Positions 10,246-24,264 of a stretch of 64,000 nt of DNA are shown one piece after another (position 1 is the first letter of the stretch; each line of letters opens with the position of its first letter). The notes below the pieces were generated by a model. It saw nothing but the letters and a program-made list of their open reading frames with translations, did no database searches and was not told the DNA's origin. Made by a program: the position numbers and the translations under genes. Origin of the DNA: Lonicera japonica (lineage: Eukaryota; Streptophyta; Magnoliopsida; Dipsacales; Caprifoliaceae); NCBI GenBank assembly GCA_021464415.1, contig CM038470.1, positions 41,720,099 through 41,784,098 on the forward strand, in the 5' to 3' direction.

Positions 10246-11670
10246 ATTTCCCCTCCTTAAGGAATTTTGACCTCAAAATTCTAGCATGATATTTACGAGA
10301 ACATGGTACGCGCAATTTCTGTGTTCTCACCCTATCTCCCCTCTTTAAGAAAGAGGGCCATATTCGCGAATAAAACGGATTTCAAATTTAAGAATTAAAA
10401 TAAGAAGAATAATCTTGTTAGACAATAAAGAAGAATGGCCACATAATTCAGTTATCTAATTCGTTCTTCCCCACAAGCAATAACCTCTTCAAGAGTCTCA
10501 ATGGAAGAAAATATTGATTGAACACGAGGGTTTTTCACCAGCCAAGTCACATAAACGAAACAGATGAAGATAGAATTTCTTTTCAATACCTTCTCTCTCC
10601 CACATCCAATTTTTCGAGCAATGCATCGATCTCATCCTCATCAACCTGGTCCTTAGCCTCCACGTTCTTAGAGAGAATTTTCAGCTGTGGGTGTCCACAC
10701 AAGCAATTTCATCTCAAGTAATCTCGAATCTTTTACCGAGATTCTTCAACTCAAAAACCTCGTGTTTTATGCATGGTTAAGATTGAGAAACACGGTGAAG
10801 TCAACAAATCTAGGGAGCTTATCCCGAAAAGCACCCTTGTAATAGTGAAGAACCTTGCTCGTCATTTCCTGAAGATCTTAAATAACAGTTGTCTTCCTCA
10901 TGAAATTATCATCTTTAAGCAGACTGCGCTCTACCCACTCATAGAACTCGTTGTCCGCACACTACATCAATAAATTTTTTTGACTCGACATAGACGCTCT
11001 ACTCAAAATCCGCCTCTTAATGGCTTTAGAAGTTTTCAACTAAAGAAACTTGGGATGATCATTTTAAAATACGGGGATAGTTACGCTAGCAAATGTATTA
11101 CTTTCTTGAAGGATGTTCTTAGCTTTAGGTAACTTCTGATCTAGAAATGAAATTAGATTTTACCTTTTCCCTTCCAAAGGCAACGAATGTACGTCTCTAG
11201 GAATTTTGTTAGGGAATCCCATACGCATAAAACAAAACAAACAAAATATGGTAAATTACTCTAGTCACGCTCTTAGGAGGTTTCACAGTTTCTCGAGGGC
11301 GTAACTTATACCTATTATGATAATTCCGACTATTTCTTGAGCCAGGATAAGTCTCGACCTATATGTAATTATAATATGGAGGAGAAATGGTGGTGGAAAC
11401 GAGGTCTTCCTCTCATGGTCAAGTGTCAGCTTCCCTCCTTAATGGGTTTATCAAAGATAGGAACCGATAAAAATTGAATTCAGAGTATTGCTTCAATCTC
11501 TAGGCTAGAATCAAGCATGAAATAGGAAAATCCCAAACTTGAAATTCTAACTAGTCAATACCTAAATTCTTGGAATGGGGTAGTAAAATTCTCACTAAAA
11601 TACTCATTCCGAACATAAAATATTACTTTCTGCTCTAAACTTCCTTTAGTGAATTTTGCTTCACTACTAT
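10246..11670 (-). mobile_element. Element B internal region, distal part
   Basis: It opens with the minus-strand purine tract CCTTAAGGAGGGGAAAT against the LTR and aligns with 55576-57480 of the complete LARD, for example 'actcaaaatccgcctcttaatggcttt'. Only short, unrelated reading frames occur. Confidence 0.7.
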
Positions 11671-14600
11671 TGTGACGCCCCGAATCCCGTTTTGAGATTT
11701 TCACCTCCGGGACCCGGTTAATCACAGATGCCGTGCGTGATGGCAGGTTTAAAATATAAAAATCACAACTTTTAAAAACTTTTCTTAAATAAATGTCCCG
11801 TTTTACAAATGCTCGGCATGTGGAGTTCATTTAAATAAAAACCAAACCCGTGAGGTTTGGAAAGTACATTCACACAAACACAATCACATCCAACTCCACT
11901 TATATATAAAAACCATTTATACAAATCTATAATCTATTACTCAAAATAATTGTAAAGTCTATACATAAATACAAAGAGTTTATATACAACCAAGTCCTTG
12001 GTTCAAGGACTTCAAAAGTTATAGGACATCAAAGGCTACTAGACTCGTAGACTACGTGCCAATCCTTGATGCTTAACCTGCAAAACTGTTTAGAAAACGG
12101 GGTGAGCCAAATCCGAGCTCAGTGGGAACTATATAGGTTTTATATAGAAAATAGTTGTTTTACATCAATGCAATAGTTTGAAAATCATGCAGTGCAATGC
12201 AACTCACACACCCGTGCGTGCAAATCCCACTAGGAATCCTATCCTAGTCACCAAGAAGTTGACTCTTTGATCAACCTATTCCGTCCCTATACTTCCCATG
12301 GAATGCCCTAAGCTAACTTTCATATTGCTAGGGAATCGTTGATATAGACCTACTTGAATCTGTTCTCAAAGTGTAACTCAAGGCTATACTATGCTATTCG
12401 GTACCTATACCATAAGTTATGACAGTTGGCCAAGTATCTATTGTTTTCTCTTTAGTTATAGTACGTTATGGATTCAATACTTGGCCACCTACAAGACTTT
12501 ATCCCTATTTCGTCCTCACAACCAAACCACGTACTCACACTCGTATAACAGGTTTCTATGGCCATTAGCTATTAATACTTTCTACTTTATCTGTTAGTAC
12601 ATTATGAGTGGCCAACGCTGTCCTATGTATATTATGTTCTTTACGATAGCGTCCGTATCATTGTTCTCACTAAAAGTACACTCATTCGAGGCAATATATT
12701 ATCAACCATGCCATACAAGATATGATACAATACAATAATAATGATAGTTTAAGTAATGCACATCCACAACACATCAATCCTTATCATATCTCCAATATAG
12801 TGCCTCAGTTTCTCCCTACGGTCGTCTAGGCCCAAAGCAACAGATCCCGAAGGCTCTGAGGCTTTTGTCCATGTCTCCTCCGAGTGGGGAGTGGTTCAGG
12901 GACTTGGTTCTCCAAGTAAGTCATTCAGAGATAACCCTCAAGACATTTTCCCAGGAATAACACTCCAAATAGTTAACGAGGAGAAAGCCTCATACAAACC
13001 ACATCGACACTCTAGAAGGAACTACACCAGGCGATACCCTAGCAGGTGATGACCATTAGTAGCCCAACTACTTCCCGGGAAACTCACCATTTGGGTAAGT
13101 AGTGGCACACGAGACCCACTCCGCTTGCTGGGGAAACTCATCGAACCCATAACACATAGTCCTGTAGGAAGGCAAAATACAAAGAGTGGGCTCTCCTTTG
13201 TGGACACACACAACCACCGGTGGAGTCACCGACTTCATTTTTCTCGTGCACCATTTAGGGCCTTTTCACCCATGGGCGGCAATAGGCGGCCCTCCTTCGA
13301 GTCACGGGGAGCTACCCGGTGCTCTGTAAATCATCATATCCAGCCCATATATGTGATCATAGTAACATACATCACATTTATTCATTTCCCACAATGAATA
13401 TCATCCATCATCAATCATACATCACACATATGGCTCATCATCATATTATATAATCATATAATCGCCCACTATCCATTTATCATCATTAACATCACTGTTA
13501 ATCATTTCTACAAGCGTATTCATCACTCGTATACTCTATATGTTTATCATCACGTGATTATTCTCATAATAAGGCCAATTGGTCCATTATTAATGTCATA
13601 TATCTCATTATGCTTTATATGTATCAAACTAAGGACGTATATGTTCCATAATGATTCACTAGCTATATCATTAAGCTAAGTATCTATTAGCATGTCTCTA
13701 ATCCACCCGGCATATAGTACAACTCGCCTAAATGTTCATATACATGATCGGGGAAATCCACGCCCTAATAAATATGTTCTATGTGTTCTTAAAGAGTATC
13801 GGGATTAAACTCTTGTTACTAGTGCCTAGCACACTCCACACAAGCCACTAGACTTGCACGTTATGGCGTACCATTCCACCATAGTGGGTTCTTAGCACAC
13901 ATACTATAAATAATACCCTTCGATCATATCCAGTGGTATAGATGTGTAACACTATCATTAATAACCCATAATCATCCATCTATACGCACAAGACCTAAAA
14001 ATCCCAATTTATAAGTCATACTGCTACGGAGTAGGTTTCACATGAACCTCTAGGTACTCATGCTAAATTGTGGAACTAGATGATCAATCACATTGTATGA
14101 GTGATAATCTATCAATATCTATCGCTAATCTAAGAATTATCTAGCCCAAACCCCAAGAGATGCAAACAACACATGATTGTAATGAAAACCCCCAATTTGT
14201 AGTTTAAATTTCTAACACATCGATCAAACATTGGAACAAAAGTTTTAGTACTAGTGTCCCCACCTTAGACAAGCCAAATCCGCAAGTTGATAAAGTGTAG
14301 AAGCCGTACCGCCTAAGCCCTAACTCCAACGCAAGCTCTAACGGAGGAAGAAGGTGGGAAAGATGATGAATAGTGAAGGAGAAAGCGATTCGGGACTCAA
14401 ATCTTGGATGGGGGATGAGAGATGTGTATAATCTATAGTCTCTCCCTCTCTAGAGCTCTCTAGACTCTCCCTTACTTCCTCTCTATGTTGGGTGCTCAAA
14501 AATGTGGTTGTAAGGATGTTAAATGACTTAAAAACGGGTTAAAAACACTCAAAATCGGCATTTAGGTGAACCATGATCGATCATGGGTCCCCCATGATTG

Positions 14601-15046
14601 ATCATGATCCCTTCTGGAATTCCTCTGGAGGACCATGATCGATCATGAAAGTCACTACAACATAAATTAATTTTCTGAGCCCAAAACGGACCTCGAAACG
14701 GTTGAATCTCGACTCGGCCCAAACACAAAAGTTGTAGAGGGAAAAGATATGAAGACGTGGACAAAAACATAGTCATTTGGACATCAGATGAAGAAGTTAT
14801 GGCCTCTCAAAGTTGGCCAGAAATTGACGAATCGCGAAAAGTCGAAATATGCGATTATCGCCTCGATTTCGATCCGAACCACTCGAATCACTAAACGAAC
14901 TCTCACATGAGTCGAAGGAGGTTAATATGACCAATAAAGAGTGCTAGAACATTACGAGGCTCTCCAAATCAAAATTTCACCACCCGAGGTGAAATGAGCA
15001 GACGAATGAAAGCAACTACGAGGAAACGAATGAACAGGGTGTTACA
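11671..15046 (-). mobile_element. Solo LTR (3376 bp) inside element B
   Basis: It begins TGTGACGCCCCGAATCCCG and ends GGGTGTTACA. It is flanked by ACTAT at 11666-11670 and 15047-15051, a perfect 5-bp target duplication. Element B internal sequence continues on both sides. No second LTR or internal domain belongs to it, so this is a solo LTR left by LTR-LTR recombination. It includes a region (about 12790-13400) whose inverted counterpart is at 20240-20830, and three dyads near 14571-14650. Confidence 0.9.
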
Positions 15047-15051
15047 ACTAT

Positions 15052-16761
15052 CCCATACACCATCATAGATAATCATCCACAGGGGAAGGTGAAAACAATT
15101 CTCGAAGTACTCGTATCGTAGGCGCTGATTGTGTAAAGGCCAAACATTAGCCCGCCTCATCTCTCAGAAGCGCTATACCTTCCTATTATGAGGAAAGTTT
15201 TGAAAACATGGTTCACTCAACCACAACTGACAAGTTGTTAAGTTGTCACTAACCAACCATAACAAATCTTTTCAGTTGGAATGAATGGAATCATTTTTAA
15301 GTTGAATGTGTACGTGACACTCTGCTTAAGGAAATAACTATAGATGGATGTATAAGATCTTATAGAGTTGAATGCACAATAGATAAGTTCTATCCATTTT
15401 TCCCAGATATACGATTACTAGGCAAACACTGAATGTCAAGATTTCCAAGAGGATTCACTTTTAACCCCTTTTTAAATAGAAACCTTAAGGTCTAGATACG
15501 ATATACTAAACAGATGTAGGAACTCTTTGAAAGATTAGTCACTCTGATTGTGCATCGATAAGTCGCCGAGCTTTCGCTGCGTTACTCTGATAGGTACACC
15601 TAACCAAAGGAACGAAAATCTCACTTCAACCGAATTCGTGGTGTGCTCCTATCACAATGGAAGAATGAGTTCGCGGACTAGTAAAAAGTGTGACACACCT
15701 CGCGGATACTACTGAGGATCTTCTCCCTTCACCATAGGGAACAAAGTATATCATAGATACATTGAATACAAGGGTTGTTAAACGGTTCTCTCATCTTACA
15801 TGCGAACTTACTTAGTTAGTGAAACGAGAATTAATTCCAAAAAAATGAATAGACCAGCTTTAAAAGAGAACACGTTGGGTAAATCGTATCACATATATGT
15901 GTTTTCTATTACGAGAAACAACAGATATAGGAACTTACAAGGCATTGGAACCATTAAGGAGGTCCACACATCATTTACATCGATCATGCCTCTTGAGATA
16001 GAGTATATCTATATACATGACCAGACATGGTCATTTTCCTTACGCTAATATCGGTTATTAAGAAGGTTTCCTTGCCTCCAAAATTAGAAGTAGTCTTTTG
16101 ACGTAGGCGGTCTCTCAAGTTTGGTGATCTTTAATATAATATGAAAGTCCTCCCATATCAAAGTAATCGAGACAGAAATAATCCTCAAGGTTCACTATGC
16201 AACTAAACTAACAAACTTAAGCGCGGCCGTATGGATAAGGAGCAACCACAAACTAGATGTACCCCCCCACGAGAATTGAAGAAAAAGCAATGGGTAAATG
16301 CGAGGAATGGGACTTTAGCAGCCACTCTGATATGAGTATACCACGTTCTAGCCTCAGCCAGCAATAGTGGACTGATGATTTATAAGATAGTCAACCGTTG
16401 GCCGTCGGGTGACTATAACATAATCCATCAGTCATCTTTTTGCTCACCTGGTGGCAGAACTAATCCCGAGCACAAACCTATATGCGTAGGGATAATAGAT
16501 ACTGCAAGAATCAATAACTGAAATAGTTTGCAAGGGAGGGCAAAAGAAAATCCCCGAGCAGAACATTGTGGATGGATGTAGCCAGGGCAAGCTAACATCC
16601 TATTTCACAATTTCCTCTATTTTCCAAATATCCTAACGGTATAATCCTATCGCAAGAGATTGTATCGATTATATGAGGGATACCATCACGTTCACACAAT
16701 AGTCTAGGATTTACCCTTGAACCATGCGAAGAATACAAAACCTATACCTCTGATACCAACT
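15052..16761 (-). mobile_element. Element B internal region, proximal part
   Basis: It aligns with 57560-59230 of the complete LARD: 'ctctcagaagcgctatacc', 'gctttcgctgcgttactctgataggt', 'tagcagccactctgatatgagtat' and others. It ends with the primer-binding site. No coding region is recognised. Confidence 0.75.
16741..16758 (-). other. Primer-binding site of element B
   Basis: The minus strand reads TGGTATCAGAGGTATAGG, a near match to the initiator tRNA-Met site with one change at its twelfth base. It lies 3 bp inside the right LTR, which fixes the minus orientation. Confidence 0.8.
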
Positions 16762-19700
16762 TGTGCTGCCCCGAATCCCGTTCCGAGATTTACACCTCCG
16801 AGACCCGGTTAATCACAGATGCCGTGCGCGACAGCGGGTTTAAAATATAAAAAAAATCACAACCTTTAAAAGTCTTTTTCTTTGATAAAACTTGATCTGT
16901 TTGAAAAACCTGTTTTATAAAATTTTGGCATGAGGAGTTCGTTTGAACAACAATCCGCCCTGTAAAATTTGAGACCATTTTCATACAAATGAAAATTCCG
17001 ATCACAAATCCTCCAATGAGGTCCCAATCCAAGTTAAAATACTATAAACCATTTCTAATAATTATACATATAATCATCTTGAAATTTAATTATACAAACG
17101 ATATTTAAAACTAGTAAAAGACAAGTCGTTTACAGACGACTATAAATGTCAAGGGTAATCAGAGGTCCTAGACTTCACAATTGTGCCATCCCTCGAGATG
17201 TACCTGCAAAATTGGTTTAAAAAATGGGAGTGAGCCAAATACGGGCTCAGTGGGAACTATATATGTGACGCCCTGCGAGTGATGAGTACTCCTTTGGAGG
17301 GGAGGAAGTGTAGCTCAAAGGGGGCATTCCACATCAGAAGATGGGGGATCCTTGGACCCATATAAGTAAGAAATGGTCGTTAATTAAGTATGAGGCCTTT
17401 TAGGGGCTCACTAGCTTCGGATCCCATAAGAACTTCAAAGTTAAGCGAGTAGTGGACCAGAGCAATCCCAGGATGGGTGACCCCCTAGGAAGCTGGTCGT
17501 GAGCTCCTAGAAACAAAGCCGTGAGGGTAGATGTTCCGAGGCTGAGGTTTAGCTGGACGCTACCCAGAACGGACAATATCGTACTGAGGTGAGACCGGGT
17601 CGTTACAAATGGTATCAGAGCGAACCCCGCCGAGTACGATGTGTCGACAAGGACGTCGATTCCCTTGGGGGGAAGGATGTGACGCCCTGAGAGTGATGAG
17701 TACTCCCTTGGAAGGGAGGAAGTGTATCTCGAAGGGGGCATCCCACATCAGAAGATGGGGGATCCTTGGAGACCCATATAAGTAAGAAATGGTCGCTAAT
17801 TAAGTAGGAGGCCTTTTGGGGGCTCACTGGCTTCGGATCCCATAAGAACTCTAAAGTTAAGTGATTAGTGGACCAGAGCAATCCCAGGATGGGTGACCCC
17901 CTGGGAAGCTTGTCGTGAGCTCCCAGAAACAAAGCCGTGAGGGTAGATGTTCTGGGGCTGAGGCCTGGCTGGACGCTATCCAGAGCGAACAATATCATAC
18001 TGAGGTGGGACCGAGTCGTTATAATATAGGATGTATACATAAAAATATCCATGTGGAAAGAATGCATGTGAGGTGTAGTAATGAAAATAATTTCATTTTT
18101 TGTAATAAAAATCATATTACCACAAGCCTGCCAAATCTTTCCCATCCTCGAAATATCTTATGATATACTTTCAATTGAAAATACAATTGAAAGCTAGCTA
18201 CTAACATAAAATAGTTATAAGCCTCATACGTACGGTGAAAGAAGTATCGTTCAGATACAAATAGCTTTTTGTAAGAAATATATGTATATATAAGAATCCG
18301 TTGGCTAGTTTATACAGCATAGCATTCATAATCGTATCATCTAAAAAAAATTCTCGCTCTTGGCGATCATCTCAAAAACTCTAACTAGCCAACCCATATA
18401 AAGAAAATGGAAACCATACTTATAAAGCCTTTACTCACAAATACCATATACATAATCAAAACGCTTTTCTCGTCAAACAATTTGAACTATACCCAAAGCA
18501 CATACTTAATATAAATTTACATACATTACATATAAATTCAATTATTTATCTATATTCTCTTCTTTATTTACTGTCATATTGTTGTTGTACTTAAAACCAA
18601 ATATGCCAAGTTCGTCAACTAGTGGCTTAGTTAAGAACACCACCACTTTGGGGAATTTCAAGAGTTTTCGTCCAATTGGCGCTAAGCCAAGTATAGCATA
18701 TATTTTTATAATATTTAGGTTCACTATAAACTCCCCCATGTGGTACCAACACATGGTTTATTCAAAATAAACTTATAAACTTGCCCAGCGTAGTTACGGA
18801 CTGGCTAAATAACTAAAAAATCCAATAAATAGTGAACTAATAGCCATAGTACAACAACAATATCACAAATACAAGTAACTATAGCCAAATCATACCTTCA
18901 AATCCATGTATAACTCCATATATATACATATCATAAATTACTATTCATTATCGTATCCGTAAGTGAAGGTTTCATACAAATCTCTTCGAAATCATCATAT
19001 AAATTAGGGGTTCTTGTATAAAAATCATAATGGAGTTATATGAAATGCAAGTCAACCAAATAATCACAAGAAAACACCGCCAAACCCCATGAACATGCAA
19101 TATTTGAAGTTATAGGTAAAAACCCAAGTTTGGTTTGATTTGAAGCTTATAAATATATTAAGTACTAGTGTTCCCACCTCTCAAGAGCTTAAATTCCATA
19201 AATGAAGACTTGATGATGCTCCCTCGTCAAGATCACGAAACCCTAGCTTCTTTGCTTGAACTCCAATGGTGGGAGAGATGAAGAGGATGATGAATAGTGC
19301 GGATTTGGCCTCAAATCTTGTATAGAAAATATGAACCCTCAAAAATCCCTAACTCTCTCTCTTTAGAACCCCCAAATGTGTTGTTTATGTGTGTTGGTCG
19401 AAAATGGTGATATGTGGGGTTTAAAGAGGTGAAAATCGAGTTAAACACTGTCAAAACCAACCTTCAGGGTACCATGATCGATCATGGAATACCCCATGAT
19501 CGATCATGGAGTCCACTGCCAGAATAGGCATTTTAGATCTGGAGCACTGTTCGTAATTCTGTCATAACTTTTCGTTCGGGACTCCAATTTGGGTGATCTT
19601 TATGTCCATGAAAAGCTAACTCAAAGATATACAACTTTGTAAGAGGAAGTTTTCCCAAATTGTGAATGGATGGTTCCCAAAAATTCTCCGAAGATAGCGA

Positions 19701-20115
19701 TCTGCCGAAATGCTACCGAACGATCATAATTTAGTAACCGGCCTACTTCGCACGATGTTTTGACCAACGAGGGGTACGAATTGAACTTCGATCAAAACAC
19801 GAAAGTTATAGAATGGTATGAAACCTAGATGTAGGCGCAATTAGTAACCAATTCGATCACGCAGAAGTTACGGTAGACCAAAGTTGGCTAGAAAAAAAGA
19901 AATCGCGTAAGACCGAAACTTACAATTTACAAGCCGAAATTGATTCGGACCATCTGAATTACTAAACGATCTCTCACATGAGTGTAAAGAGGCTACTATG
20001 ACTAGTGAAAGACAATAATATGCTATAAGGCTCCACAATACACGATTTCACCTCTCACGGTGAAATGACGACAAGTGAAGATGATTATAGTGAATTGAAA
20101 GGACGGGGTATTACA
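16762..20115 (-). mobile_element. Right (5') LTR of element B, split by Cassandra
   Basis: It starts TGTGCTGCCCCGAATCCC, where ACGCC has changed to CTGCC, and ends GGGGTATTACA at 20115. The first 500 bp align with the other LTRs up to 'ggctcagtgggaactatat', where Cassandra is inserted; the LTR resumes at 18029. A paired palindrome CCATGATCGATCATGG lies at 19472-19487 and 19494-19509. Confidence 0.85.
17264..18023 (+). mobile_element. Cassandra TRIM (copy 2)
   Basis: The LTRs are 17264-17607 (344 bp) and 17678-18023 (346 bp). The 70-bp internal region has TGGTATCAGAGC at 17610-17621 and the polypurine tract GGGGGGAAGGA before LTR 2. ATATA at 17259-17263 and 18024-18028 is the target duplication. 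The terminal TTACA of LTR 2 has become TTATA. 5S-like segments are present (from 17419 and 17835), but the A-box-like part is degraded (AAGTTAAGCGAGTAGTGG), so this copy is probably less competent for RNA polymerase III than copy 1. Confidence 0.93.
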
Positions 20116-22038
20116 ATGGAGCTTTATAATAATAGTCCTTAGAGGCAATGCGTGATGATGATAAGCATACAGATTATGAGCGTGATGATGACGCTTACGT
20201 TGATGATTAATAATCAGTGGGCAATGATATATATATATATATGTTATTGCGACCACACATATGGGCTGGACGATTGGACCTAGCACGGGGTAACTCCCAC
20301 GTAGCTCGAAGACGGGCTGCCTATTTGCCACCCCTGGGTGAAAATCCCTAAACCGTGCACAGAAAAATAAAGTCAATGACTCCGCCAGTGGTTATGTTGC
20401 CCACAAAGGGAGAGCCCACTCTTAGTATCTTGCCTTCCAACAGGACTATGTATTCTCGGTTAGACGAGTTTCCCCGACAAGCGGAGTAGGTCCTGTGTGC
20501 CACTACTTACCCAATGGTGATTCTCCGGGAAGTAGTTGGGCTACTAATGGTCATTACCCTGCTAGGGTATTGCTTGGTGTAGTTCTTTTCAGAGCGTCGA
20601 TGTGGCTTGTATGAGGTGTTCTCCTCGTTAACTATTCGGAGTGTCATTCCTGGGAAAATGTCTTGAGGGTTATCTCCAAATGACTTACTTGAAGAACCAA
20701 GTCCCTGAGCCATTCCCCAATCGGTGGAGATATGGATAAGAGCCTCGGAGGCTTCTGGTTATGTTGCTTTATACCTAGACGACCGCGGGGTGAAACTGAG
20801 GCATTATACAGGAGATATGATACGTACATTGTATTATGGTTGAATGTTATTATCATTATTATCATTATTGTGTCATATATGTGTTGTTTGTTATATAATG
20901 GCTCGGACTTGATTTGTACAACGTTAGATGAACGCGAGCACTTTTTAAATAGATCATAATGTGCATAGGAAAGTACTAGGCCTTTCATAATGAACATAAT
21001 ATATTAACAACTAAAGCGGTAATCATAGCTAATGGTTAGCTAATTGAGGGAAACAGTAATCTGATGACTTAGAAGGACGATAGGAGGTAAAGCCTAATTG
21101 TTGGCCAAGCATGGATAATCTTAATGAACTAACTTCATAGGAGAAACAATAAATGATTGGCTATTAGTTATCGACTCTCGGGGTAAGTGTGAGATAATGT
21201 GAGGTTGTGTTCTAGAATACCATAGAACCCTTTTTCTATAGCATAATAAACCTTAGGAAGCTAGTGGTCCTGAGGAAGTGATTCTCCATCGGAGACCCTC
21301 GAATGACATCAGAATGAATAGGGATCCATTCCATGGGAAGTCTAGGGACAAGACCAATGGATCGGGTGGTTAGCTTCCGGGTAGCTAGGGTAGGAGTCCT
21401 AGCGGGGTTTGCATGCACTTGGGTGTGAATTGCATTGTATTGCACAATTTTCTAAATATTGCATTAAAGTAAAGTATTTACTTTTTATACAAAGATGCAC
21501 ATGTATGTGTTTGCAAGGTGTACTTGCTCTACAAACCTATATATTTCCCACTGAGCCTGGATTTGGCTCATTCCCCCTTTTCTAACCAGTTTTGCAGGCA
21601 TAGCTCCAAGGATTGGTGCGTGGTTACGAGTCTAGAAGGCCCTTGATGTTCGTAATCCACTTTTAGTCCCTTTTCAGAAAAGGACAGTATTGTATAATCT
21701 TTTGGTTTTTATTGTATAAGGATGTATTAAGCATACAAGTGTACAAAGGTTTTCATATGTGGAGTGATTTTAACTATGGTTGCATTTGTATGAAAAGGTT
21801 TGCTGGTTGTGATTGCATTGGCATGAAAATGGTTTTATATATGACAGGTCGATTTGTTATTCAAACAAACTCCACATGCCGAATTTTTCTGAAATAGGAT
21901 TTCTTATAATTATATTTTATCAAAGAAAAGTTTTTAAAAGTTGCATTTTTAATATCTTAAACCAGCTGTCGCACAAGGCATCCACGATCAATTGAGTCCC
22001 GGAGGTGAAAATCTCAGAACGGGATTCAGGGAGTCACA
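20116..22038 (+). mobile_element. LTR remnant, plus orientation
   Basis: The sequence is the inverted counterpart of the solo LTR: 20240-20830 matches the reverse complement of about 12790-13330, and the end 'ggaggtgaaaatctcagaac' to 'gagtcaca' (22038) matches the LTR terminus. Its first part is missing because element B is inserted at its left boundary. It is probably the oldest layer of the nest. Confidence 0.75.
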
Positions 22039-22364
22039 TGGAAACAATAGTATAAAATTTTTTTTCAAAGCTTTATGTGTTACATGCTTGATTAAACTAG
22101 AAATTAGGGTTTTTTCATACAAATTCGAGATTCATCAAATGCATTGGTTTGGGTTGAAATTTTTAGTTATTTATTGTTAAGATTGGTTTATTAATATGTG
22201 AATTTGATTATTCTATAAGGAATTTGACATGTATACGCATTTCCCCTAATTTCACCCAAAACAATTCTATACACAAGTGTGTTTAACTAGAACTTGTATA
22301 CAACTAGAAAAGGCATATATGATTGCTTTAAAACATGAGTTCCACTTCATATATTGAGTTAATA
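22039..22364. other. Unassigned AT-rich gap
   Basis: About 330 bp lie between two LTR sequences. I see no primer-binding site, reading frame or recognisable repeat here. Confidence 0.5.
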
Positions 22365-23491
22365 TGTAATACCCCTGTTTCAATTCAGTGCATATTACCC
22401 TCTTAACCGCTGTTAAGGCTTAATCTCTATTAGTGTGTGAATATTTGGTTTCGAACCTTTCTTAGTTGACCAGACACTCCTATGATGTCACATTAAGTCG
22501 ATGAAGTTAGCGGGAACAATCATTTTCTTATTCGGGTGGTCTGATTTGAAAAATAGTCGATAATCGAATGTTTTGACTTTTCGCAACTTGTTAAATTTTT
22601 GCAAATTTTGAGATGCCATAACTTTTTCATCCGATTTCCAAATGACTCCTCGTTTACTGCCAAAACTTCATCTCATTCCCCTTTATAAGTTTCATGTTTG
22701 GTCTGAGTAGAGATTTAGCCATTTCAAGGCTTGATTTGGGTTTCCAAAGTGAGAAGATGATGTAGCAGCCACCATGATCGATCATGGTATGCTATGATTG
22801 ATCATGGTCCTCCAGTGGATGACTTTCTTAATTCACACCATTTTTACACACAAAACACACCATTTTCGAGAGAGGGAGTGAGAGAAGACCTTGAGAGAGA
22901 TTGATGGTGGAAGTTTGAAGTTAAATCACGTCTCCTTAAGCATCACATGGAAGATTTCACTATTTTCATCTTCATCATCTCCTTCATCCAATTTCCACCA
23001 TTTCTAAAGCTAGGGCTTTGAAGGAGCTTAGGATTTGGCATCTATGCTTGCACTCATCGCTTCTAGCTTGAGCAATGTCGTCATATGAGGTGGGAACACT
23101 AGTATCTAAACTCTTTTTTAAGTTATTATATATTTTATGCTTCAAATCAAACCAAACTTGGGGATTTTATCTATAATTCCTAAAATTTGCATGTTCAGGG
23201 GGTTTGAGTTATTTTCTTGTGATTTTTTGGTTGATTTGCATTTCATATAACTCCAATATGATTGTTATGCAAGAACTCCTAATTATAAGTTGAGTTTGAT
23301 GAAGATTAGTACAAAGATACTTCCCCATATGTTCTCAATTAACATAAATGATGTTTTATATTTGGCTTCGCTCCAAAGTAGTGAATGGCCGTGAAATTCC
23401 CCAACAAATGGAATTTTTAAATCAACCACTAGTTAATGGACTTGGCAAATCTGGTTTAAAGTACAAAAAAAATATTATTTTATGTTATATA
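22365..23491 (+). mobile_element. LTR 5' part, plus orientation, split by a DNA transposon
   Basis: It starts TGTAATACCCCTGTTTC and reads like the minus strand of the other LTRs: an 'aagttagcgggaac' block, 'atgccataactttttcatccg', then paired palindromes at 22772-22787 and 22792-22807, then 'aggtgggaacactagtatc'. The sequence breaks at 23491 and LTR-related sequence resumes at 31193. Confidence 0.75.
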
Positions 23492-23516
23492 TACTACAAC
23501 AATAATAGTCATTTCC
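23492..23516 (+). repeat. Left terminal inverted repeat of the CACTA-like unit
   Basis: 25 bp starting TACTACAACAA and ending TCATTTCC. It pairs with 31168-31192, with 11 perfect outer base pairs. Confidence 0.65.
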
Positions 23517-24264
23517 AAGGGTGCTATTTGGTCGGAAAAGCCACTTTTCCTCTCGGAAAAAGTTATTTTCGACAGCTATGTGCCCTCGGTGGTCCTCGGA
23601 AAAATGTCATCAGAAATAGTTTTTTTCCGACCAACTCTCGAAAAAGATATATTTTCGACAACCAGTCATGGTCGTAAATAATTTTCCGGTGGTCGAAAAT
23701 TCTCACTCCTCAACGACAACAAATATTATTTCCGACAAAAGATATTTGTTGGAAATAATTCTTTGCTTGTCGAAAAAAATTGGTTGGTAGCCAACCCATT
23801 TTTTTCCAAGGATTTATTTTTGACGATTAGTAGTGGTCGGAAAAAACTATTTTCGATAAGAATATTTAATTTCGACGACTTTTTTGGCATCGAAAATGAT
23901 TGAATTTCGAGGGTCATATTTTCCTCGAAAATTGTTATTTTTTGTAGAAACAATATAATCTAATATTTCTGAGAATGATATTATGGTCATAAATGTTTTC
24001 CCACAAGGTTTATTCGTTTAAAATTGTCTGATTTTTTTTTCGTCCTATTCAATTTAATTGTTAATTAACCTGGTTTACAAGATAGATGAATCAAGATAAT
24101 TTTTTTTATTAAACATACAAGGGGACAATTAAATGTTCATAAAAAATTGCATTAAAAGAAACATGGCTAATTAATCATTCATACATGTTCAAATAAAAAT
24201 AATTATTCAAAATTTAGTTTTGATAACGTAATTACTTTTAAGCAAAGGAAGTTAACAATATATG

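Larger units (their letters stand above)
8720..20115 (-). mobile_element. Element B: coding-less LTR retrotransposon with nested insertions
   Basis: The parts are: left LTR remnant (8720-10245), internal region (10246-11670 plus 15052-16761), primer-binding site (16741-16758) and right LTR (16762-20115). The rest of the left LTR lies beyond the Ty3 element and the window. Orientation is minus: the purine tract is at 10246 and TGGTATCAGAG abuts the right LTR. The internal region aligns patchily with that of the LARD at 52996-61810 and shows no gag or pol. It is interrupted by a solo LTR (11671-15046) and a Cassandra (17264-18023). Confidence 0.8.
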
